DNA of 64,000 nt from assembly GCF_902726655.1 (NCBI RefSeq), contig NZ_CACVAN010000001.1:2976001-3040000 (forward strand). The letters run 5' to 3'. Of this stretch, positions 24,362 through 32,881 are shown one piece after another. A program made the translations under genes and the position numbers. The notes beneath the pieces are model-generated. The model did not search any database, was not told where the DNA came from, and saw nothing but the letters and a program-made list of their open reading frames with translations. How positions within the stretch are numbered: position 1 is the stretch's first letter; each line of letters begins with the position of its first letter. Source of the stretch: Virgibacillus ihumii. Its GTDB lineage: Bacteria > Bacillota > Bacilli > Bacillales > Amphibacillaceae.

Positions 24362-25966
24362 TTACCCCCGAATATCCCGCTTCTTGTAACCAAGGAATCC
24401 TGCAACTGTTAAGAAACAAGCGCTCCCGATCATTATGAATATGTGCGTCATATTCATATCTGCTGCAGGCAGTTCCGGAACAAACTCAAATACGGACATG
24501 TGGTTCACCCAATCCGGAAGGTCGAGTATATCTCCAAGGTAAACGATAATAAATCCGTATGCGAGATAAAGCCAAACGAATCCGCTTACCTTTGGGATGA
24601 AGCCAATCAGAAAAACCGTTAATCCCAGCAAACACCAGATAGCAGCAAGGTAAACGAAAGCGGACTTTATGGTATTGCTGAAATCCAGCGGCTGATCCAT
24701 TACAGCCGTACTTGCGGACCATAAACCGATGCCAATCAATCCTTGCATCATAATGCTTACGAATATGGCTAAAAGTAAATAACTTCCCAATAGACGGATT
24801 CGGGAAACGGCACGGCTATAAAAATTTTCCACCCGATCTTTTGTTTCTTCATTTTTTATTGCCATAATGGTCATGACTGGTGGCACAGCACTGATTAATG
24901 ACATGATGGCAATTAAAATGGAAATAAACTGTTGTGTTAGGTTGGAGCCTTTATCAAGAAGCTGTTCCATGAACGGAACATCAGCAAAATAAGTCTCCAG
25001 ATCATCTAAAATATAACCGAATGATGCACTGAAAATGAATAAAATAACCATCCAAGAAATTATGTTGACCCGCTGTTGATTCCATGCAAAGCCAAAAGTT
25101 GTTGTTAATAAAGCTGGTGCGTGTTTCCGGCCGGGCTTTTGCGGGATGAATCCTGATCCCAGATCACGGATTGCATTCAAATAAAAGGCAGCTGAGAAAA
25201 TGACAATAACGGTAAGCAATGAAACCCATACCGGCCACCAATTATTGCTCATAAATACGTCTGTTCTGACAGTCCAGCCCAGCGATGAAAAGAATGATAG
25301 TGTATGATTGCTGACATCACCGGCTGCGCGAACAAGATATGCTGCTATTAAAACGGCAAATGAAAACATTGTTGTGCCCCTTGATGTCTCTGTAAGTTGT
25401 GCCATTAGTGACGTAACAGCTGCGAAAACCAAACCGGCCGCCCCAAGAACAGCACCGTATAATAATGAACTTTCCAGATCCGCTCCTTCCACATCAGTCA
25501 TATAAAGTCCGATTCCGAGTAAGACTGCCAGCATAATATTTACAGTTATAGTAACAATCATCGCGGCGGTTAAGTATGTCAGCCGACCCACTGGAAGTGA
25601 TTGTACATATTCCATCAGCCCGTCTTCTTCATCTGCCCGGGTGCTTCTGCCAATCAGCAGGATGTTCATAACCGCCACAATAATTGCTGTGAAAAGCAGC
25701 GTTTCCTGCGCAAAAAGTGTAGTAATAGTTGTTAAGTATTCGTTCGTTTCATACCCCGGACCAACCATTGCTTCCATCAACGGATTATTCATGGTCATTG
25801 CGAATGATGTTCTCGCCTGTTCGTTGGGGTAAACGTCAGGATAGGCTAAAGCAGTCGCCAAAATGATGACAGTAAACGCCGTAAGCCAAAGCAGTATTTT
25901 AGTCCGCTGTTGCCGAAAAAGAAGTTTCATTATGCTGGCAGTTCCTGTGAATAAACCGTTACGCAA
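24362..25966 (-). CDS. ABC-2-type multidrug permease of the tetronasin-exporter family
   Basis: 534 residues with about 12 hydrophobic segments in two similar halves. The N-terminus (FTGTASIMKLLFRQQRTKILLW) and the DEEDGLMEYVQSLPVGRL region after the third helix are typical of the large ABC-2 permeases annotated as tetronasin/polyether antibiotic exporters. It is the first gene of a two-gene unit with the ATPase downstream. The locus at 39414-40411 encodes a second ATPase with the remnant of a related permease. Confidence 0.85.
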   Translation of the reverse strand: MRNGLFTGTASIMKLLFRQQRTKILLWLTAFTVIILATALAYPDVYPNEQARTSFAMTMNNPLMEAMVGPGYETNEYLTTITTLFAQETLLFTAIIVAVMNILLIGRSTRADEEDGLMEYVQSLPVGRLTYLTAAMIVTITVNIMLAVLLGIGLYMTDVEGADLESSLLYGAVLGAAGLVFAAVTSLMAQLTETSRGTTMFSFAVLIAAYLVRAAGDVSNHTLSFFSSLGWTVRTDVFMSNNWWPVWVSLLTVIVIFSAAFYLNAIRDLGSGFIPQKPGRKHAPALLTTTFGFAWNQQRVNIISWMVILFIFSASFGYILDDLETYFADVPFMEQLLDKGSNLTQQFISILIAIMSLISAVPPVMTIMAIKNEETKDRVENFYSRAVSRIRLLGSYLLLAIFVSIMMQGLIGIGLWSASTAVMDQPLDFSNTIKSAFVYLAAIWCLLGLTVFLIGFIPKVSGFVWLYLAYGFIIVYLGDILDLPDWVNHMSVFEFVPELPAADMNMTHIFIMIGSACFLTVAGFLGYKKRDIRG

Positions 25967-26256
25967 AATCGTTTCCCCCTTATGATTGGGAATTCATTTT
26001 TAATCTTACAACAATTGTATCATTTGATCGGGAAAATTGTATCCATTATTTGTTATTTATTCGAAGGTCAGGTAAATTAAGATTAATATTGGAGCATTTT
26101 TATAATTTAAGATTATAATATTAGTAGTATATTTATGGGGAAGTGTTGAAAGTGATGCAGTGTGGCCGGTAAACCAAAAAAACGTGGTGAAGAATTTGGG
26201 GTTATTGAAGCTTGCTTTAAGAAGTATTTGAAAGGTATTGAACACCACCTGCCAGT

Positions 26257-26625
26257 TCACGACTTTTTATACGGCACTCTTCCAAACCATTTATAACGGT
26301 GAATTGAAACAAAGCGGTACGCAGGATCACCAATCTTTTTGACAAACGGAATATAGCACAATAATGCCAATGGAATGGTGGCAGGCAGTAAAGAGAGAAT
26401 CTTTCGTATCGTATTAAATCCTGTCAGCACCTGTTTGTCCACCGTAAACATATAGATTTCATCATACATATTTTTATATTCATTGACTCTTGTTTTTATT
26501 GATTCACTCACTTCCTGGACAGGATGCCAAAAAATAGTGTCAAACCAGTCCAGTCTCTTTAGCACTGCCTTCACTGTTCGGCACAAAGGGCATTCAGCAT
26601 CAAAAAACACAATATGTTTATTCAA
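26257..26625 (-). CDS. DCC-family thiol-disulfide oxidoreductase-like protein (DUF393)
   Basis: 122 residues. The family motif FFDAECPLCRTV puts D-x-x-C-x-x-C at residues 9-15 in a thioredoxin-like first strand/helix; the C-terminal half contains FVSIHRYKWFGR. Members are related to B. subtilis YuxK and assumed to be thiol-active. It is transcribed away from the peptidase gene at 26750. In the 290-base gap on its left (25967-26256) I see only promoter-like sequence and short coding-like debris on the plus strand. Confidence 0.85.
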   Translation of the reverse strand: MNKHIVFFDAECPLCRTVKAVLKRLDWFDTIFWHPVQEVSESIKTRVNEYKNMYDEIYMFTVDKQVLTGFNTIRKILSLLPATIPLALLCYIPFVKKIGDPAYRFVSIHRYKWFGRVPYKKS

Positions 26626-26749
26626 GAATATTTTCTCCTTTCTTCGCAGTTAAGATGGTTATAAAGAGGCTGTAATGTTTCATCTATCCTGATATAACAT
26701 GAATGTTCCCTTATTAATTAAATTTAAACTAAAAAATGGAGGGGTAATT

Positions 26750-27418
26750 ATGGTGAATAAACATCTGTTTCTGTTTGGAAGCGGTCCGCCTTTTACGCCC
26801 GGAATGGCGGAAAGGTTTTCTGGGATTATCATGAAAAGGAAAGGTCCGGTTTCCATACTTTTTATCGAGCGGGAAGGGATGGACTGGCGTGAATATATGC
26901 CTGTTTTCACACAGCCGTTAAAGGATAAAGGAGTACACAGCTTCAATTGTTTACCGCTTCTTTCCACTTCTGTCAGAGAAATCTGTGAGTCTATTAAACA
27001 AAGCGCAGGTATTCTAATTGGCGGGGGCGATACGAATTTGTATGCGGATTATATTGCGGATACGGAAGTTGCTGGTGCAATCAAAGCGAAATATGAAATC
27101 GGTGTGCCAATTGCAGGTTTTTCCGCCGGTGCATTAATCAGTCCGGATCGATGTGTTATTTCCCCGAATGATAATACAGAAGGTGTGCTTCAACACCGGA
27201 TGGGGATGGGTCTGATTCAGGGTGTGCTTCTTGCAGTCCATTTCAGCCAGTGGAATGATGAGCCTCATTTAAAAAATGCAGTTCGTACATTTCCAAACCG
27301 GTTAAATTTTGGTATTGATGAAAAAACAGCCATTTATTTGCGGGATGGAGAGTATATAGATGCGGAAGGCGGTGGTGTTTACAGTATTGAAAACGGATTA
27401 CTAAAAAGAATCAATTAG
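26750..27418 (+). CDS. Peptidase S51-family protein (dipeptidase E / cyanophycinase-like)
   Basis: 222 residues from ATG 26750 behind AATGGAGGGG. Class I glutamine-amidotransferase-like fold: the GILIGGGDTN loop, and the nucleophile elbow AGFSAGALI with Ser near residue 126, as in peptidase E and cyanophycinases, which cleave Asp- or aspartyl-arginine linkages. No signal peptide. It is followed 11 bases later by an acetyltransferase gene, so the two form an operon. Confidence 0.83.
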   Translation: MVNKHLFLFGSGPPFTPGMAERFSGIIMKRKGPVSILFIEREGMDWREYMPVFTQPLKDKGVHSFNCLPLLSTSVREICESIKQSAGILIGGGDTNLYADYIADTEVAGAIKAKYEIGVPIAGFSAGALISPDRCVISPNDNTEGVLQHRMGMGLIQGVLLAVHFSQWNDEPHLKNAVRTFPNRLNFGIDEKTAIYLRDGEYIDAEGGGVYSIENGLLKRIN

Positions 27419-27429
27419 GATGTGAGAAT

Positions 27430-27960
27430 ATGATGGACATAAGGTCCTTTGATGAAAATGATCCAATGCTTGATGAAATGCTAAAACTGAATTGTGCTGT
27501 TTTCACAGGATTTGATTATACGTCTGTTGACCTTGAACAATTCAGGAGCACGTTACATAAGCATATGACATACCCTGGGTTTGTTGGGGTGAAAGCAATG
27601 AATGGCGATGCAGAATTGATTGGTTTTGCTTATGGATATGAAAGCAGGCCGGAGCAATTTTATCGAGGAAAATTGGAAGATCAGTTATCTGCAGAACAAA
27701 CGAAATTCTGGTTATCGGATTGTTTTGAGTTTGTTGAGCTGGCTGTCGCTGCATCAGCAAGAAATAGAGGCGTTGGGAGCAAGCTTCATGATGCGCTGCT
27801 TGGACAGGCATTAAACACGACGTCGGTATTGACGACCAATGTCGACAATACTCCCGCCATTAGGCTGTATAAGAAGAAAGGTTGGGAAGTCATCGGATAT
27901 GATGCTCCTGTGCTGTCAGATGATAATTTGCAGCTGATTATGGCAAAAAAATGCAGATAA
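27430..27960 (+). CDS. GNAT-family N-acetyltransferase
   Basis: 176 residues. Motif A VELAVAASARNRGVGSKLHD (R-x-x-G-x-G/A) at about 103-122 and the C-terminal NTPAIRLYKKKGWEVIGY, both typical of GNATs. Second gene of an operon with the S51 peptidase, so it may act on a peptide or amino-acid product, which is inference. Substrate unknown. Confidence 0.85.
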   Translation: MMDIRSFDENDPMLDEMLKLNCAVFTGFDYTSVDLEQFRSTLHKHMTYPGFVGVKAMNGDAELIGFAYGYESRPEQFYRGKLEDQLSAEQTKFWLSDCFEFVELAVAASARNRGVGSKLHDALLGQALNTTSVLTTNVDNTPAIRLYKKKGWEVIGYDAPVLSDDNLQLIMAKKCR

Positions 27961-27977
27961 TCATTTATTAGGTATAA

Positions 27978-28014
27978 CCTCCTTCCATATTGGTAAAGAA
28001 TGGTATGGAGGAGG
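27978..28014 (+). promoter_or_regulatory. Hairpin that can hide the spoVAF ribosome binding site
   Basis: CCTCCTTCCATA (27978-27989) is complementary to TATGGAGGAGG (28004-28014), which contains the binding site GGAGGAGG used by the next gene. No T run follows, so it is not a normal terminator for the upstream operon. Confidence 0.55.
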
Positions 28015-28021
28015 GCGACGT

Positions 28022-29497
28022 ATGGGTTACAAAGGGTATAGAAAATCGAAACAACCGGTTTTTAATGAATATTCGGATAATGTCGATTATATGAAAAAAC
28101 AAATGGGCATCGGCGAGAGTTTTGATGCTCTCCACCTTGATCTGCACTATGCTGGTCGGGATATGTCGATGTTTCTACTGGACGGGTTTGCCAAGGACAA
28201 GATACTGAATAGACTGATGACTTTGCTGGCGGATCTTGAACCGGAACAACTGGAGCCGGATCCGCTGGTTAAATTAATAAAAACATACCTCCCTTATATT
28301 GAAATTTCCACGGAAGATGATTTAAACAAATCATTATTCTGGGTGTTGAGCGGCGGTGCCGCACTAGTAGTGGATGGTATCGATAAAATTATCATAATTG
28401 ATGCGCGTACATATCCAGTCAGAAGTCCATCCGAGCCTGATTTGGAACGTGTAACAAGAGGACCGCGTGACGGCTTTGTGGAAACCGTTGTGTTTAATAC
28501 TGCACTGACCAGAAGACGTGTTCGCGATCCGTCACTCCGAATGGAGTATATGTCAATTGGGAGACGATCACAAACTGATATTGTTGTATCGTATATTAAG
28601 GATATTGCCGATCCGGAAACTGTGGAGCATCTGAAAAATTCGTTGAAAGCGATTGATACGGACGGTCTTCCGATGGCTGACAAAACACTGGAAGAATTCT
28701 TAGTGGGTCGAAGCTGGAACCCATATCCGACGGTTCGCTATACAGAGCGCCCTGATACAGCTGCTGTGCATCTGTATGAAGGTCATGTGCTCGTGATGGT
28801 TGATGGTTCACCGAGTGTGTTGATTACTCCTGCGACATTTTGGCATCATCTTCAGCACGCTGAAGAGTACAGGCAGCGTCCGATTGTAGGCGCATATTTC
28901 CGGTTTGTCCGGTTTTTTGCCGTAATAATGTCGATTTTTTTGACACCACTCTGGTTTTTCTTTGTAGAAAACCAGGAGTTTCTGCCAGCGGCACTTGGCT
29001 TTCTCGGACCTAAAGAATCGATTGCAGTTCCATTAATCTTACAGCTTATCCTTGTGGAACTCGGAATGGACATGCTGCGAATGGCGACCATCCATACACC
29101 GTCCGCGATGGCCACGGCGCTTGGTTTGGTGTCGGCGGTCATCATTGGTCAGATCGCGGTTGCAGTAGGACTGTTCACGAATGAGGTCATTCTGTATATT
29201 TCGTTTGTGGCGATTGGAACATTTGCAACACCATCGTACGAATTTGCATTGGCAAATCGGATATATCGGCTGTTTCTGCTGGGGGTAACAGCCATATTCG
29301 GCCTGTACGGATTCATAATAGGCGTTGCGTTATGGGTGGTCGCTCTTGCACGGTTAAAATCATTTAATATGCCTTACCTGTGGCCATTTATCCCGTTTTC
29401 GTTCCGCGCCATGCGGGATGTTGTGCTGCGGGCACCAATGCCGTTAAAAAACAGACGTCCCACTGCATTGCATCCGGAAGATCCGGACCGCAAGTAA
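28022..29497 (+). CDS. spoVAF: Stage V sporulation protein AF (GerA-family membrane protein)
   Basis: 491 residues, the length of SpoVAF (about 490). The soluble N-terminal half (to about 290) has the GerA-type landmarks RSYP-like IDARTYPVRSPSEPD, RGPRDGFVE and NTALTRRR; the C-terminal half has five to six membrane helices and ends PYLWPFIPF. Several blocks (MADKTLEEFLVG, NPYPTVRYTERPD, HLQHAEEYRQ, IGTFATPSYE) match SpoVAF rather than GerAA/GerBA germinant receptors. It sits in the inner spore membrane and aids germination together with SpoVAEa. It is detached from a spoVA operon here. Confidence 0.9.
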   Translation: MGYKGYRKSKQPVFNEYSDNVDYMKKQMGIGESFDALHLDLHYAGRDMSMFLLDGFAKDKILNRLMTLLADLEPEQLEPDPLVKLIKTYLPYIEISTEDDLNKSLFWVLSGGAALVVDGIDKIIIIDARTYPVRSPSEPDLERVTRGPRDGFVETVVFNTALTRRRVRDPSLRMEYMSIGRRSQTDIVVSYIKDIADPETVEHLKNSLKAIDTDGLPMADKTLEEFLVGRSWNPYPTVRYTERPDTAAVHLYEGHVLVMVDGSPSVLITPATFWHHLQHAEEYRQRPIVGAYFRFVRFFAVIMSIFLTPLWFFFVENQEFLPAALGFLGPKESIAVPLILQLILVELGMDMLRMATIHTPSAMATALGLVSAVIIGQIAVAVGLFTNEVILYISFVAIGTFATPSYEFALANRIYRLFLLGVTAIFGLYGFIIGVALWVVALARLKSFNMPYLWPFIPFSFRAMRDVVLRAPMPLKNRRPTALHPEDPDRK

Positions 29498-29502
29498 TTT
29501 TA

Positions 29503-29545
29503 AACACGCTAAAAGCTATTCTATAAGCTTTTGGCGTGTTTTTTT
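29503..29545 (+). terminator. Terminator of spoVAF
   Basis: AACACGCTAAAAGCT / AGCTTTTGGCGTGTT arms followed by seven T. Confidence 0.88.
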
Positions 29546-29577
29546 GCAAATAGAAAGAAAAAGTCTTTCTATTTGCA
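29545..29577. repeat. Perfect 14-bp inverted repeat just after the spoVAF terminator
   Basis: TGCAAATAGAAAGA (29545-29558), AAAAG loop, TCTTTCTATTTGCA (29564-29577). No T run follows; function unknown. Confidence 0.6.
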
Positions 29578-29661
29578 TAGGTGCAACTAAGCAATTACCC
29601 AAGATGATGGGGAAGGGGTTTCTAAAACGGAATTGTTGACATAAGGAATTTTTAGCAGTAT

Positions 29662-29685
29662 ATTTATTTTGAATTCAAAATAAAT
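29662..29685. promoter_or_regulatory. 24-bp perfect palindrome, probable MarR-type operator (MhqR-like regulon)
   Basis: Centre GAATTC at 29671-29676, arms ATTTATTTT and AAAATAAAT, perfectly symmetric over 24 bases, 35 bases before the dioxygenase start. B. subtilis mhqO and mhqNOP-type genes are controlled by MhqR at a palindrome also centred on GAATTC. A related site (TTGAATTCAA) lies at 30782-30791 before the next gene. Confidence 0.65.
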
Positions 29686-29719
29686 GGAAGATAACTTTTA
29701 TAGATGGAGGGAAAATACG

Positions 29720-30703
29720 ATGAATGGAATAAAAGGAATGCACCATGTTACTGCCATTACGAGCAGTGCGGAGAAAAATTATGAGTTTTTCACTTATGTA
29801 TTAGGAATGCGTCTGGTCAAGAAAACGGTGAACCAAGATGATATTAAAACGTATCACCTGTTTTTTGCTGATGATGAGGGAAATGCAGGTACAGATATGA
29901 CGTTTTTTGATTTTCCGGGAATCCCGAAAGGAAGTCATGGAACGAATGAGATTTTCAAAACATCATTCCGCGTACCGAGCGATGAAGCGCTGGAATATTG
30001 GGAGAAACGATTTGATCGGCTGGAAGTGAAGCATAAAGGGATTAAAGAACAGTTTGGTACGAAGACACTTTCCTTTGTTGACTTTGATGATCAGAATTAT
30101 CAGCTTATTTCAGATGAAAATAATGAAGGGGTTGCTGCCGGTACGCCTTGGAAGAACGGTCCGATACCACTGGAATACGCCATTACCGGACTTGGTCCAA
30201 TTTTCGTCCGAATAGCCGAATTTGATTATTTTAAGGAAATGATGGAAAAAGTGCTGTTATTTAAGGAAATTGATCAGGAAGGCTCCTTCCATTTATTTGA
30301 AGTAGGGGAAGGCGGCAATGGTGCACGGGTTATCGTGGAATATAATCCGGTACTGCCAATGGCACGGCAAGGCTATGGAACAGTACACCATTCAGCATTT
30401 CGCGTAGAGGACCGGTCCGTTCTGGAGGAATGGATTGAGCGCATGAACGGTTTTGGTTTCCGCACGTCCGGCTATGTAAACCGCCATTTCTTTGAGTCGC
30501 TGTATGTAAATGTTGCACCGCAAATATTGTTTGAATTTGCAACAGATGGCCCTGGTTTTATGGGTGATGAGCCATATGAAACTCTTGGCGAAAAATTATC
30601 GCTGCCGCCGATGCTGGAACCAAAGCGTGAACAAATTGAGCAGATGGTACGGCCAATTGATACAGTTAGAAGCACCATCGAATTTGAAAAAGAATATAAT
30701 TAA
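29720..30703 (+). CDS. mhqO: Ring-cleaving VOC dioxygenase, MhqO-like
   Basis: 327 residues from ATG 29720 (binding site ATGGAGGGAA). Two VOC modules: the first begins IKGMHHVTAITSS with His9/10 as probable metal ligand, the second YGTVHHSAFRV (His at about 217) and ends with ILFEFATDGPGF (Glu at about 268). This H-H-E set and the length match MhqO/MhqE/MhqA of B. subtilis, hydroquinone-specific dioxygenases of the quinone stress response. Followed by an FMN reductase gene with a related operator. Confidence 0.88.
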   Translation: MNGIKGMHHVTAITSSAEKNYEFFTYVLGMRLVKKTVNQDDIKTYHLFFADDEGNAGTDMTFFDFPGIPKGSHGTNEIFKTSFRVPSDEALEYWEKRFDRLEVKHKGIKEQFGTKTLSFVDFDDQNYQLISDENNEGVAAGTPWKNGPIPLEYAITGLGPIFVRIAEFDYFKEMMEKVLLFKEIDQEGSFHLFEVGEGGNGARVIVEYNPVLPMARQGYGTVHHSAFRVEDRSVLEEWIERMNGFGFRTSGYVNRHFFESLYVNVAPQILFEFATDGPGFMGDEPYETLGEKLSLPPMLEPKREQIEQMVRPIDTVRSTIEFEKEYN

Positions 30704-30773
30704 TTACTTTTAGTAACTTTGTTATAAAAAATATATAAACTTACTTGAAATAACCAGAAAACCATGCTATGAT

Positions 30774-30814
30774 AATTTATGTTGAATTCAAACTAAAATA
30801 AATCAACATAAATT
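30774..30814. promoter_or_regulatory. Overlapping dyads before the FMN reductase gene
   Basis: AATTTATGTTGA (30774-30785) and TCAACATAAATT (30803-30814) are perfect 12-bp arms; inside lies TTGAATTCAA (30782-30791), the core of the palindrome at 29662-29685. Probable operator for the same regulator. Confidence 0.6.
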
Positions 30815-30829
30815 ATGGGAGGAATTTTT

Positions 30830-31441
30830 ATGTTAAACATAGGTATTATTCTTGGAAGTGTTCGTCAGGGACGTAATGGGGAGGCAGTTGCTAACTGGAT
30901 GTATGATTTTGCTGCTGATCGTAATGACGATGGCGTAAATTATGAGCTGGTGGATTTGGCTGACTATAACCTGCCAATGCTGGGAGCAGCAGTACCGGAA
31001 GCACAGCAGAAAGAAGCAGAAGCAGTAATCCAGTCATGGTCTGAAAAGATGGCTTCATTTGATGGCTATATTTTCGTTGTACCAGAATATAACCATGCAG
31101 TAGGCGGAGCGATTAAAAACGCGCTTGATTACCTTAAACCGGAAGTTGCTAATAAAGCTGCAGGTTTTGTCGGCTACGGCAGTCTGGGTGGAACGCGTGC
31201 ACATGAAAATCTTCGTCTTATCTTTGGAGAACTGCAGGTTGCAGATGTTCAAACTGCAGTAACCTTCTCACTTATGACAGATTTTGAAAACTTCAGTGTG
31301 TTTAAACCTGCTGACTATCATGCAGCGAATGCCAACGGGATGCTTGATCAGTTACTTGCATGGAGCGGCGCTTTAAAGTCAGTTAGAGAAAAAGAAACAG
31401 TAAATAAAGTGGACCCCATTGTCAAGACACTAATTTTATAA
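30830..31441 (+). CDS. NADPH-dependent FMN reductase / azoreductase-type quinone reductase
   Basis: 203 residues from ATG 30830 behind GGGAGG. Flavodoxin-like fold: FMN-phosphate loop LGSVRQGRNGEAV at 8-20, then VPEYNHAVGGAIKNALDYL at about 85-103 and GYGSLGGTRAHENLR. It probably reduces quinones or azo compounds by two electrons, which fits the neighbouring hydroquinone dioxygenase. The last 11 codons (from Val-Asp-Pro) and the stop lie inside the terminal repeat of the IS3 element that starts at 31410, so the native C-terminus has been replaced by IS-derived sequence. Confidence 0.85.
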   Translation: MLNIGIILGSVRQGRNGEAVANWMYDFAADRNDDGVNYELVDLADYNLPMLGAAVPEAQQKEAEAVIQSWSEKMASFDGYIFVVPEYNHAVGGAIKNALDYLKPEVANKAAGFVGYGSLGGTRAHENLRLIFGELQVADVQTAVTFSLMTDFENFSVFKPADYHAANANGMLDQLLAWSGALKSVREKETVNKVDPIVKTLIL

Positions 31442-31467
31442 AAATAAGGTGGGGTCATTAGTTGTGT

Positions 31468-31576
31468 CCCTTCCCATCTTGTAGACCACGCCTTTCCTGT
31501 GCCAGGTTCTGTCAAGGGCGTACTTTCCCTTGACGGGTTCTGGCATAGGAAAGATAATCGTTCCAAGATGGAGGGG
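31468..31576. repeat. Nested long hairpin inside the IS, between the end of orfB and the left repeat
   Basis: Outer arms CCCTTCCCATCTTG (31468-31481) and CAAGATGGAGGGG (31564-31576); middle arms CTTTCCTGTGCCAG (31492-31505) and CTGGCATAGGAAAG (31540-31553); inner TGTCAAGGG and CCCTTGACG. The whole 109-base segment folds on itself and codes for nothing visible. Confidence 0.7.
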
Positions 31577-31583
31577 CAATGAC

Positions 31584-32396
31584 CTACTGAAAATAAATGG
31601 ATGCTGGTGTTTTATAACCTAATGACTGATGCGGGCGGTCACAGTTATAAAGCCCCATATAGTCGCGAATATTTAGTCTTGCTTCTCTTGGCGTGCCATA
31701 ATCTTTTAAATAGACTTCTTCATACTTGAGGCTTCGCCAAAAACGTTCTATCATGATGTTATCCAATGCGCGACCTTTACTGTCCATACTGATTTGTACG
31801 GATGGATGGTCTTTTAAGAGATTAATATACTTTGGACTGGTAAAGTGACTGCCCTGATCACTATTGAATATCTCAGGTGTTTCTATGGTTAATGCACGCT
31901 TAACAGTATCCAATACAAAGCTCATTTCAAGTGTCTGGTCTAATTCCCAACTGATAATATAACGGGAATACCAATCGATAACAGCTGTTAAATACATCCA
32001 GCTATGCTGTAATTGAATATACGTAATATCAATGCTCCAGACTTGATTGGGACGGGTAATATTCATTCCTTTCAGCAGATATGGATAAACACGGTGCTGC
32101 AGATTGCGCTTACTTAAATTGGGACCGGGATAAACTGCTTGAATGCCCATTTCACGCATGTGACGCTGTACTCTTTTGCGGTTGATGTTCACTCCTTCAG
32201 CCTTTAATTTTTCAGCAATCTTGCGTGATCCGAAATATGGAAATTTCGTATAAATCTCATCAATCCGGTGTTTCATGGCTACCTCTTCAGGTGAAGGCTC
32301 AACCGGTTTGTAATAAAGACTGGTACGATTTAAGTTCAACAGTTCGGCTTGTTGGGTGATGGGAAGTTCAGCGTCTTCCCATTCCACCATCTCCAT
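31584..32396 (-). CDS. IS3-family transposase, OrfB (DDE integrase domain)
   Basis: 270 residues from its ATG; the frame is open further upstream to the A9 run. N-terminal HTH_21-like region (FPYFGSRKIAEKLKAEGVNINRKRVQRHMREM), then the rve integrase core: first Asp in WSIDITYIQL, second in FNSDQGSHFTS and Glu in MIERFWRSLKYEEVYL, the DD(35)E triad, ending YNCDRPHQSLGYKTPASIY. Probably made mainly as an OrfAB fusion by -1 frameshifting at AAAAAAAAA (complement of 32428-32436) near the end of orfA; the -1 frame stays open into orfB. Confidence 0.92.
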   Translation of the reverse strand: MEMVEWEDAELPITQQAELLNLNRTSLYYKPVEPSPEEVAMKHRIDEIYTKFPYFGSRKIAEKLKAEGVNINRKRVQRHMREMGIQAVYPGPNLSKRNLQHRVYPYLLKGMNITRPNQVWSIDITYIQLQHSWMYLTAVIDWYSRYIISWELDQTLEMSFVLDTVKRALTIETPEIFNSDQGSHFTSPKYINLLKDHPSVQISMDSKGRALDNIMIERFWRSLKYEEVYLKDYGTPREARLNIRDYMGLYNCDRPHQSLGYKTPASIYFQ

Positions 32397-32406
32397 GCGT
32401 TCCCGT

Positions 32407-32703
32407 CTAGTCGTGGTAGATGCCAGATTTTTTTTTGAGCCACGACAATTGCGTGGTCAATTTCCCAACTTCTGCATAAAGGTTTTCCAGCTGTTTTTCA
32501 TAATCTGCTTTGATTTTTTCCTGATCCCTGTTTTGCTTCTCAAACACCTGTGGCATTTCCTGCAGGAAGTGCGTTTTCCATTTATGCAGCTGGTTCACAT
32601 GTATACCATGTTCCGATGCAATCTGACTCATTGGTTTTTCTTCCTTCAAGATTTCCAACACGATTTGAGATTTGAATTCGGGGGTGTATCTTTTTCGTTT
32701 CAT
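32407..32703 (-). CDS. IS3-family transposase, OrfA (HTH_Tnp_1)
   Basis: 98 residues. The helix-turn-helix RKRYTPEFKSQIVLEILKEE and MSQIASEHGIHVNQLHKWK recognises the terminal repeats; a leucine-zipper-like region follows (YEKQLENLYAEVGKLTTQLSWL). The stop lies 11 bases before the orfB ATG, and the A9 slippery run lies six codons before the stop. Confidence 0.92.
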   Translation of the reverse strand: MKRKRYTPEFKSQIVLEILKEEKPMSQIASEHGIHVNQLHKWKTHFLQEMPQVFEKQNRDQEKIKADYEKQLENLYAEVGKLTTQLSWLKKKSGIYHD

Positions 32704-32881
32704 GTACCTACCTTAACATCTCCTTTTTTCGTGTCTAAAATCTTGGGTCCATTATAAAATGCATAAATGTTTCACTAAACGGATGTCTGTTTTATACAGA
32801 TGTCCGTTTTTAATATTGGTTAAAAGTTTCCGAATCAATTACAATAAAGGTAAAATCTAAATTATGAAGGAGGTTATTGCA

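Larger units (their letters stand above)
31410..32751 (-). mobile_element. IS3-family insertion sequence, about 1342 bp
   Basis: Imperfect terminal inverted repeats: TGGACCCCATTGTCAAGACA from 31410 and, on the other strand from 32751, TGGACCCAAGATTTTAGACA. Two overlapping reading frames (orfA, orfB) in IS3 layout are on the minus strand. No direct target repeat is visible between AATAAAG on the left and TTATAAA on the right. It is inserted in the 3' end of the FMN reductase gene. Both transposase frames are intact, so it may be active. Confidence 0.88.

Noticed and set aside
26161-26295. GTG-initiated plus-strand frame (begins VAGKPKKRGEEFG) overlapping the DCC-family gene
   Set aside because: No binding site, and half of it is antisense to a well-supported gene; at most debris of an older gene.
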